Shown: positions 57,562-64,000 of the stretch, one piece after another
Layout of the letters: the number at the start of each line of letters is the position of its first letter
How positions within the stretch are numbered: position 1 is the stretch's first letter
NCBI RefSeq assembly: GCF_003696285.1
Contig: NZ_RFFL01000002.1
Coordinates: 1-64,000 of the forward strand
Length of the DNA stretch: 64,000 bases
Origin: Stutzerimonas nitrititolerans
Lineage (GTDB): Bacteria > Pseudomonadota > Gammaproteobacteria > Pseudomonadales > Pseudomonadaceae
Reading direction: 5' to 3'
Notes under the pieces: model-generated
What the model saw: only the letters and a program-made list of their open reading frames with translations
What the model was told of the DNA's origin: nothing
The model's database searches: none
Program-made: the position numbers and the translations under genes

Positions 57562-58745
57562 CCGCCTACCTGAACGCGCTCGGCGTGCTCTGCGCACTCG
57601 GCCGAGGCAAGGCTGAAGTGGCCGCGCGCCTGCTGTCCGGTGATGCCAGCGGCATGCAGCCGTACCCGCAACCGGTTGCCGGCCGTCAGCTGCCGGTCGG
57701 CGCGGTTCCCGGCGAGCTTCCGGCCCTGCCTTTCCAGGACTTGTACTACCAGACGCGCAACAATCAGCTGCTGCTGGCGGCCGCGCAAGAGATCGAACCA
57801 CAGATCCGCGCGGCCATCGCGCGCTACGGTGCCGGGCGTGTCGGCGTGGTGCTGGGCACCAGTACCACCGGCATCCAGGAGTCCACCCAGGGCATTGCCG
57901 GGCTGATCCAGCACGGGCAACTGCCAGACGACTACCACTACGGCCACCAGGAGCTCTCGGCCCCGGCGAGTTTCCTCAGCGACTGGCTGCAGCTGGCCGG
58001 CCCCAGCTACTGCATATCCACCGCCTGCACTTCCAGCGCACGCGCCCTGCTCAGCGCCAGGCGGCTGCTGGATGCCGGGCTTTGCGACGCGGTGATCTGC
58101 GGCGGCGTGGACACTCTCTGCGACCTGACCCTGCAGGGTTTCAGTGCGCTGGAGGCTACCAGCGAACGCTTGTGCAATCCGTTTTCGGTCAACCGCGACG
58201 GCATCAACATCGGCGAGGCAGCCGCACTGTTTCTGATGAGCCGCGAACCGGCGCCGATCGCGCTGCTCGGCGCCGGCGCCAGCTCCGACGCCCATCACAT
58301 CTCCGCACCTGATCCGCAAGGCAAAGGCGCCATCGAGGCGATGCGCCTGGCATTGCGACAGGCCGACATCGCCGCCGAGCAGCTGGACTACCTCAACCTG
58401 CACGGCACCGCCACCGCGCACAACGACGCGATGGAAAGCCTGGCCGTCAGCACGCTGTTTCCCGCCGGTGTGTCCTGCTCGTCGAGCAAGCCCATGACGG
58501 GCCATACCCTGGGCGCCGCCGGCGCACTGGAAGCGGCCTTCTGCTGGCTGAGCCTCTCGCCGTTCAATCCCGAACAGCTGTTGCCGCCGCACCTGTGGGA
58601 TGGCCAGCAGGACCCGGCCCTGCCGACGCTCGAGCTGGTCGCCCCCGGCACGCGTCTGAGCCGTTCGGCACCGCGCCGCATGATGAGCAATTCCTTCGCC
58701 TTCGGTGGCAACAACATCAGCCTGATTCTGGGAGATGCACCGTGA
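57558..58745 (+). CDS. Beta-ketoacyl-ACP synthase (ApeO-like)
   Basis: Condensing enzyme of the polyene chain. The 395-residue protein has the catalytic triad Cys157 (ISTACTSSARAL), His282 (NLHGTATAHND) and His316 (KPMTGHTLGAAG), and the C-terminal NSFAFGGNNISLIL. The N-terminus is shorter than in FabF. In characterised aryl polyene systems ApeO pairs with the CLF-like ApeC; the latter is the first gene here. It is joined by 4-base overlaps to genes on both sides. Confidence 0.87.
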   Translation: MTAYLNALGVLCALGRGKAEVAARLLSGDASGMQPYPQPVAGRQLPVGAVPGELPALPFQDLYYQTRNNQLLLAAAQEIEPQIRAAIARYGAGRVGVVLGTSTTGIQESTQGIAGLIQHGQLPDDYHYGHQELSAPASFLSDWLQLAGPSYCISTACTSSARALLSARRLLDAGLCDAVICGGVDTLCDLTLQGFSALEATSERLCNPFSVNRDGINIGEAAALFLMSREPAPIALLGAGASSDAHHISAPDPQGKGAIEAMRLALRQADIAAEQLDYLNLHGTATAHNDAMESLAVSTLFPAGVSCSSSKPMTGHTLGAAGALEAAFCWLSLSPFNPEQLLPPHLWDGQQDPALPTLELVAPGTRLSRSAPRRMMSNSFAFGGNNISLILGDAP

Positions 58746-59191
58746 TTGCCTGGCCGATCGCCGAACTCTTGCCACACGCCGGGGACATGATCCTGCTGGA
58801 TGCCGTCGAATCGTTCGATGACGACGCCGTGGTGACCTGCCTGAAGGTGCGGCCCGGCCTGCTGAGCCTGCCGGACGGCGGCCTGCCCGCCTGGGTCGGC
58901 ATCGAGATCATGGCCCAGAGCGTCGCCGCCTTCGCTGGCTGTCAGGCACGCCAGGCCGGCTTGCCGGTCGAACTGGGCTTCCTGCTCGGCACGCGCAACT
59001 ACCAGTGCAGCGTCGAGCACTTTCCCCTCGGCAGCGAACTGCGGATTCGCGCCCAGCGCTCCTTGCAGGACGACAACGGCATGGGCGTGTTCGAATGCCA
59101 TCTCGACGGCCCCGGCATCCATGCCGAGGCCCGTCTCAACGTGTTTCGCCCGCCCGAAGTGGCGCGCTACCTGGAAGAACCCCATGAGTGA
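58742..59191 (+). CDS. Hotdog-fold 3-hydroxyacyl-ACP dehydratase (ApeP-like)
   Basis: The 149-residue protein has a FabZ/FabA-like hotdog fold with ELLPHAGDMILLDAVE at the N-terminus and VGIEIMAQSVAAFAGCQAR in the central helix. It is expected to dehydrate hydroxyacyl intermediates to give the conjugated double bonds. The start is GTG at 58742, embedded in the preceding stop (GTGA). It is the second dehydratase of the cluster, the first being fused to the ligase. It overlaps the reductase gene by 8 bases. Confidence 0.83.
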   Translation: MIAWPIAELLPHAGDMILLDAVESFDDDAVVTCLKVRPGLLSLPDGGLPAWVGIEIMAQSVAAFAGCQARQAGLPVELGFLLGTRNYQCSVEHFPLGSELRIRAQRSLQDDNGMGVFECHLDGPGIHAEARLNVFRPPEVARYLEEPHE

Positions 59192-59912
59192 AACCATCCT
59201 CGTCACCGGCTCCAGCCGAGGTATCGGCCGTGCCATCGCGCTGCGTCTGGCCCGCGCGGGCTACGATATCGTCCTGCACTGTCGCGCCCGCCGCGATGAA
59301 GCCGAAGCCGTTCAGACAGAGATTCAGGCGCTGGGCCGCCAGGCGCGCATCCTGCAATTCGACATTGCCGATCGCGCCGCCTGCCGTGAACAGCTGGAAG
59401 CCGACGTCGAGGTCAACGGCGCTTACTATGGCGTGGTCTGCAATGCAGGCCTGACCCGCGACGCGGCCTTTCCGGCGCTGACCGACGAGGACTGGGACCA
59501 GGTGCTGCGCACCAACCTGGACGGCTTCTACAACGTCCTGCAGCCGCTGACCATGCCGATGATCCGTCGTCGCCAGCCGGGCCGCATCGTCTGCATCACC
59601 TCGGTTTCGGGCATGATCGGCAATCGCGGCCAGGTCAACTACAGTGCGTCGAAGGCCGGGGTAATCGGCGCGGCCAAGGCGCTGGCGGTGGAACTGGGCA
59701 AGCGCCGGATCACCGTCAACTGCGTCGCGCCGGGGCTGATCGACACCGAGATGCTCGATGAAGACCTGCCGATCGAGGAGATGCTGAAGATGATTCCGGC
59801 GCAACGCATGGGCACGCCCGAAGAAGTGGCCGCTGCGGTGAATTTCCTGATGTCGACCGAAGCCGCCTACATCACGCGCCAGGTGCTGGCCGTCAACGGC
59901 GGGCTGTGCTGA
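59184..59912 (+). CDS. 3-ketoacyl-ACP reductase, SDR family (ApeQ/FabG-like)
   Basis: NADPH-dependent ketoreductase of 242 residues. It has the Rossmann motif VTGSSRGIGRAIAL (7-20), CNAG near 90, catalytic Ser in ITSVSG, and Tyr-x-x-x-Lys in NYSASKAGV near 152-156. The C-terminal VLAVNGGLC is typical of FabG proteins. It reduces the beta-keto group after each condensation. The ATG at 59184 overlaps the dehydratase end; its stop overlaps the next start (ATGA). Confidence 0.9.
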   Translation: MSETILVTGSSRGIGRAIALRLARAGYDIVLHCRARRDEAEAVQTEIQALGRQARILQFDIADRAACREQLEADVEVNGAYYGVVCNAGLTRDAAFPALTDEDWDQVLRTNLDGFYNVLQPLTMPMIRRRQPGRIVCITSVSGMIGNRGQVNYSASKAGVIGAAKALAVELGKRRITVNCVAPGLIDTEMLDEDLPIEEMLKMIPAQRMGTPEEVAAAVNFLMSTEAAYITRQVLAVNGGLC

Positions 59913-61138
59913 TGAAACGCGTGGTCGTCACCGGCATGGCCGGCATTACCTCGCTGGGCAGCGACTGGACCAGCATCGAAGCCAACTTCAGCGCCAACCG
60001 CAGCGGCATCCGCCGCATGCACGAGTGGGATCGCTTCAGCGAGCTGAACACCCGCCTGGCCGGGCCGGTGGACGTTTTCGCCGTACCGGCCCACTGGACA
60101 CGCAAGCAGTTGCGCAGCATGGGGCGCGTCTCGCGTCTGTCGGTCAAGGCCGCCGAACAGGCCTTGCAGCATGCCGGCCTGCTCGACGACAGCAGCATCC
60201 GCGATGGCCGCATGGGCGTCGCCTGCGGCTCGTCCACCGGCAGCACCGAGGAGATCAAGGCGTTCGGCAACATGCTGCTCAACTCGGTGGCCGACGGGCT
60301 GAATGCCAACTCCTACATCCGCATGATGCCGCACACCACAGCAGCCAACATCAGCATCTTCTTCGGCCTTACCGGCCGGGTGATCCCCACCTCCAGCGCC
60401 TGCACCAGCGGCAGCCAGGGCATCGGCTACGCCTACGAGGCGATCAAGTTCGGCCGCCTGCCGATGATGCTCGCCGGTGGTGCCGAGGAGCTGTGCGCCA
60501 CCGAGGCCATGGTCTTCGATGCACTCTACGCCACCAGCCTGAAGAACGACGCGCCGCATACCACGCCGCGCCCCTACGACAGCGGCCGCGACGGGCTGGT
60601 GATCGGCGAAGGCGCCGGCATGCTGGTGCTCGAGGAACTGGAGCATGCCCTGGCGCGCGGCGCCACCATTCATGCCGAACTGGTGGGTTTCGGCAGCAAT
60701 GCCGACGGCTGCCACGCGACCAAGCCGGAGCAGCTGACCATGCGCCGCGCCATGGAGCTGGCGCTGGAGGATGCCGGCCTCGCGCCGGAAGCCATTGGCT
60801 ACGTCAACGGCCATGGCACCGCCACCGAACAGGGCGATATCGCCGAGACCCAGGCGACCCAGGCACTGTTCGGCTCGTGTATGCCGATCAGCTCGCAGAA
60901 GAGTTATCTCGGTCATACGCTGGGTGCCTGTGGCGCGCTAGAGTCCTGGTTCAGCATCGAGATGATGAATCGGGACCGCTATATCCATACGCTGAACCTG
61001 GACGCCATCGACCCACGCTGTGGCGACCTGGATTACCTGGTCGGCGCACCTCGGACGATGCAGCACCAGTACGTGATGAACAACAATTTCGCCTTCGGTG
61101 GGATCAATACTTCCCTGATCTTCCGCCGTTGGTCCTGA
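59912..61138 (+). CDS. Beta-ketoacyl-ACP synthase (ApeR-like)
   Basis: Second ketosynthase, 408 residues, FabF-like. The catalytic residues are visible: Cys164 (TSSACTSGSQG), His301 (NGHGTATEQGD) and His335 (SYLGHTLGACGA), with NNFAFGGINTSLIF at the end. ApeR-type enzymes are thought to start chain growth by condensing the aryl-ACP. It is the last gene of the operon; a dispersed palindromic repeat begins at the base after its stop codon. Confidence 0.88.
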   Translation: MKRVVVTGMAGITSLGSDWTSIEANFSANRSGIRRMHEWDRFSELNTRLAGPVDVFAVPAHWTRKQLRSMGRVSRLSVKAAEQALQHAGLLDDSSIRDGRMGVACGSSTGSTEEIKAFGNMLLNSVADGLNANSYIRMMPHTTAANISIFFGLTGRVIPTSSACTSGSQGIGYAYEAIKFGRLPMMLAGGAEELCATEAMVFDALYATSLKNDAPHTTPRPYDSGRDGLVIGEGAGMLVLEELEHALARGATIHAELVGFGSNADGCHATKPEQLTMRRAMELALEDAGLAPEAIGYVNGHGTATEQGDIAETQATQALFGSCMPISSQKSYLGHTLGACGALESWFSIEMMNRDRYIHTLNLDAIDPRCGDLDYLVGAPRTMQHQYVMNNNFAFGGINTSLIFRRWS

Positions 61139-61238
61139 CAGGCAGTTGAAAACCACCTGCGTTGGCAATGCTGCGCTAAAAGCAGACTCGGAACGCTCGT
61201 AATTCCGCTGCCTCGCCTACGCTTTCAGCAGCCCGACT
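61139..61238. repeat. Shorter copy of the 30657-30793 dispersed repeat
   Basis: CAGGCAGTTGAAAACCACCT followed by GCGTTGGCAATGCTGCGCTA aligns base for base with the left half of the rpsU-dnaG repeat, with scattered changes. About 38 bases of the middle are missing before CCTCGCCTACGCTTTCAGCA. The ends are imperfect inverted repeats. It lies immediately after the last operon gene and may act as its terminator. Confidence 0.65.
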
Positions 61239-61274
61239 GAACGTTTTACTCAAAACACCGCAAGGAGATGAACA

Positions 61275-61712
61275 ATGAAAAAAACCACATGGATCGGTGC
61301 GGCGCTCGTGCTTTGCGCCCTGCCCGGTATCAGTCAGGCGCGTGACACCACCCATTACCTGCCCTTCGATGCAGTGGTCGCCGAAGCCACCGCTGCGGGT
61401 CGGCTGGATGGCAGCGTGAAGTTCTACCTCGCCAAGCGCCCGGCGGGTGCGAAGATCATCCGTAGCGACGTGTCCACCAGCAAGAAGACCAATGCCTTCA
61501 ACAAGACGGACGAAGCAGCCTGCAGCTGGGCCCTGCAGTCCGCGCTGATCGGCATGGAAAAGGCGGCCAAGGCCGCTGGCGCCAACGCCGTGGTGGATAT
61601 CGTCAGCAACTACAAGCACGTCGAGTACAAGGACAGCAGCAAGTACGAATGCCACGCCGGCGCGGTCATCGCGGGCGTCGCCCTCAAGGGCAGCCTGGCC
61701 AAAGTCAAGTAA
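61275..61712 (+). CDS. Small secreted protein often labelled 'excinuclease ATPase subunit'
   Basis: The 145-residue protein has a cleavable signal peptide (KKTTWIGAALVLCALPGISQA, written here in parts: WIGAALVLCALPGISQA), so it is exported. The mature part resembles YbjQ/DUF4156-like domains: GSVKFYLAK, GANAVVDIVSNYKHVEY, and a Cys pair (AACSW, YECHAGA) that may form a disulfide. Similar proteins sit next to aryl polyene clusters, and the excinuclease label in databases has no support here. AAGGAGATG precedes the ATG. Function unknown. Confidence 0.7.
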   Translation: MKKTTWIGAALVLCALPGISQARDTTHYLPFDAVVAEATAAGRLDGSVKFYLAKRPAGAKIIRSDVSTSKKTNAFNKTDEAACSWALQSALIGMEKAAKAAGANAVVDIVSNYKHVEYKDSSKYECHAGAVIAGVALKGSLAKVK

Positions 61713-61868
61713 ACGCTCCGCTCCTCGGCCCGCGCCAGCGGTGCCGAGGTTACCTGTCCATTCCCGACCCCGACCGTCGGGCGGCCTTCCAGCCAGGCCG
61801 AAGGCTTCGAACGAATAACTGGACCTGCGAGTCAACAGTGCAGTACCCAACCCCATTGGAGGACTGCC

Positions 61869-62165
61869 ATGCTCGGAAACAGACCACCCCACAAGTTCGA
61901 AGTGAACTATATCTTTCAGAACGATCCACGCGCGCAGATCATCGAAGCGGACGAGGAAAGCCTTTCGCAAGGCGAGGCGGCCCGGCGCCTGATCGAGCAC
62001 CACAACGCCGATGCCGAGAACAGCCTGGTCATGCCCGATGCACAAGCCGACGAAACCGAGCTGCTGCGCCAGGCCGAGGTCGTGGGAATCACCGACATCC
62101 GCATCACCCGGCTGGTCCACGAGCATGAGCCGGGTACCACACCAGGGCATTATCAGCAGCCCTGA
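61869..62165 (+). CDS. Conserved hypothetical protein
   Basis: Not recognised. The 98-residue protein is acidic and soluble, with no signal peptide or membrane helix. It opens LGNRPPHKFEVNYIFQNDPR and has a helical, glutamate-rich middle (EADEESLSQGEAARRLIEHH). TTGGAGGACTGCC before the ATG is a good ribosome-binding site, supporting a real gene. It converges with hemE. Confidence 0.65.
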   Translation: MLGNRPPHKFEVNYIFQNDPRAQIIEADEESLSQGEAARRLIEHHNADAENSLVMPDAQADETELLRQAEVVGITDIRITRLVHEHEPGTTPGHYQQP

Positions 62166-62166
62166 A

Positions 62167-62195
62167 AAAAGAGGCTGGAAGCCTCGCCTCCAGCC
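62167..62195 (-). terminator. hemE terminator
   Basis: Read on the minus strand, GGCTGGA pairs with TCCAGCC across a 9-base loop and is followed by a TCTTTTTT run, 18 bases after the hemE stop codon. The hairpin also lies just after the convergent gene at 61869. Confidence 0.75.
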
Positions 62196-62213
62196 CCCAT
62201 CTTCTACGTTCGC

Positions 62214-63281
62214 TTACCGGTGGTATTGCGCCGACAGTTCGTGCACCGCCTCGAAGAAAGCCTTGGCGTTTTCGGGGTCGACTTCCGGCGTGATGCCATG
62301 GCCCAGATTGAACACATGGCCTGCGCCATGGCCGTAGGCCGCGAGGATGCGTGCAACTTCAGCGCGGATCGCTGCGGGGCTGGAATAAAGCACCGCCGGG
62401 TCCATGTTGCCTTGCAGCGCCACCTTGCTACCCACCCGCGACCGGGCACTGCCGATGTTGCAGGTCCAGTCGAGGCCCAGCGCTTCGGCGCCGACATCGG
62501 CCATGGACTCGAGCCACAGGCCACCACCCTTGGTGAAGAGAATCACCGGCACGCGGCGCCCTTCATGTTCACGGATCAGCCCATCGACGATCTTCTTCAT
62601 ATAGGCCAGCGAGAACTCGCCATAGGCCGCATCAGAGAGGCTGCCGCCCCAGGAGTCGAAGATCTGCACCGCCTGCGCACCGGCCAGGATCTGACCGTTG
62701 AGGTAGCTGGTCACCGACTGCGCCAGCTTGTCCAGCAAGGCATGCATGGCCTCGGGGTCGTTGTAGAGCATGGCCTTGCTCTTGCGGAAGTCCTTCGACG
62801 AGCCGCCCTCGACCATGTAGGTGGCCAGCGTCCAGGGGCTACCGGAGAAGCCGATCAGTGGCGCGCGACCATTGAGCTCGCGGCGGATGGTGCGCACGGC
62901 ATCCATCACGTAGCCCAGGTCCTTCTCCGGGTCCGGGATCGGCAGCGCCTCGATGTCGGCCAGGCTGCTGACATGCTTGCGGAAGCGCGGCCCTTCGCCG
63001 GTCTCGAAGTACAGCCCCTGCCCCATTGCATCGGGGATGGTGAGGATGTCGGAAAAGAGAATCGCCGCGTCGATCTGCGGATAGCGATCCAGCGGTTGCA
63101 GGGTAACCTCGCACGCCAACTCCGGATTCTTCATCAGACTCACGAAATCGCCGGCCTTGGCACGGGTGGCGCGGTATTCCGGCAGGTAACGCCCGGCCTG
63201 CCGCATCATCCACACCGGGGTGACGTCGACAGGCTGCTTGAGCAGGGCACGAAGGAAACGGTCGTTCTTCAAGGCAGTCAT
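62214..63281 (-). CDS. hemE: Uroporphyrinogen decarboxylase
   Basis: Removes four carboxyl groups from uroporphyrinogen III to give coproporphyrinogen III in heme synthesis. The 355-residue protein has the signature [16 protein letters not shown] with active-site Arg, [12 protein letters not shown] with the conserved Asp, [16 protein letters not shown], and [11 protein letters not shown]. The ATG at 63281 ([14 protein letters not shown]) gives the family N-terminus. It lies downstream of gltD on the same strand but is separated by a strong terminator. Confidence 0.95.
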   Translation of the reverse strand: MTALKNDRFLRALLKQPVDVTPVWMMRQAGRYLPEYRATRAKAGDFVSLMKNPELACEVTLQPLDRYPQIDAAILFSDILTIPDAMGQGLYFETGEGPRFRKHVSSLADIEALPIPDPEKDLGYVMDAVRTIRRELNGRAPLIGFSGSPWTLATYMVEGGSSKDFRKSKAMLYNDPEAMHALLDKLAQSVTSYLNGQILAGAQAVQIFDSWGGSLSDAAYGEFSLAYMKKIVDGLIREHEGRRVPVILFTKGGGLWLESMADVGAEALGLDWTCNIGSARSRVGSKVALQGNMDPAVLYSSPAAIRAEVARILAAYGHGAGHVFNLGHGITPEVDPENAKAFFEAVHELSAQYHR

Positions 63282-63330
63282 GTCTGGGTTCCAGCAAAAA
63301 AGTGCCGAGCATTGTCGCAAAGCCCATGAC

Positions 63331-63358
63331 AAAAGGCACGGCGGGGGCCGTGCCTTTT
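63331..63358 (-). terminator. gltD terminator
   Basis: A perfect 12-bp stem (AAAAGGCACGGC with its complement) around four bases, ending in TTTT on the minus strand, 66 bases beyond the gltD stop. Confidence 0.85.
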
Positions 63359-63423
63359 ATGATCGCCTTGATTCATGTCAGGCCGCGCCGGCCGGCCGTG
63401 CCTGATTCAAGCTGCCATCGGTA

Positions 63424-64000
<577 letters not shown>

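Overview
The window looks like chromosome of a high-GC Pseudomonas or a very close relative. Nearly every housekeeping block has the gene content and protein lengths of that genus: tyrS / M23 peptidase / anmK / erpA / argC / hemJ, coq7, pgeF-rluD / bamD / pilS-pilR, rpsU-dnaG-rpoD, cca / folK-folB / plsY / tsaD, and hemE-gltD. This assignment is inference from gene content; there is no rRNA gene in the window to settle it.

Layout. 1-13 kb: translation, cell-wall recycling, iron-sulfur, arginine, heme and ubiquinone genes. Two related palindromic mobile elements (8076-8344 and 10960-11015) each sit between convergent genes and each supply the stop codon of the leftward gene. 13-22.5 kb: bamD, a small zinc-ribbon protein, the pilus regulators pilS-pilR, a DUF2333 protein, a GcbA-like diguanylate cyclase and a CtpL-like chemoreceptor. 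22.5-30.2 kb: ygiQ, alr, cca (with a degenerate HD motif), folK-folB, plsY, tsaD. 30.3-34.8 kb: the rpsU-dnaG-rpoD macromolecular synthesis locus, with two terminators and a dispersed palindromic repeat stacked between rpsU and dnaG.

34.9-40.9 kb is the accessory stretch. It holds a complete subclass B1 metallo-beta-lactamase resembling DIM/GIM enzymes and a CAU-anticodon tRNA gene. The tRNA is followed by a Fic protein with its own paired operator-like palindromes, a NERD-domain nuclease-like protein, an Mrr-type (type IV) restriction enzyme, and an AT-rich overlapping pair of unknown genes: one soluble protein plus one small multi-pass membrane protein. This looks like a tRNA-proximal defence cargo region without a visible integrase. 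The AT-rich pair is the best candidate for something undescribed.

40.9-44.6 kb: an SLC13-type permease, O-acetylhomoserine sulfhydrylase and thioredoxin 2. 44.8-61.1 kb: one 18-gene, tightly overlapping operon for an aryl polyene (APE / xanthomonadin-like) pigment. It encodes an ammonia lyase to make an aromatic starter, an AMP-ligase fused to a hotdog dehydratase, two ACPs, a CLF-like protein, two ketosynthases, a ketoreductase, a second dehydratase and a thioesterase. It also encodes acyl- and glycosyltransferases, LolA-like, lipoprotein and MMPL export parts, and a flavin enzyme with the WxWxIP halogenase signature, so the pigment may be halogenated. 61.2-64 kb: two small proteins, hemE and the 3' part of gltD, which runs off the window.

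Start codons were chosen from ribosome-binding sites, overlap with the preceding stop codon and expected family length. Function calls rest on motifs read by eye, not on database searches.
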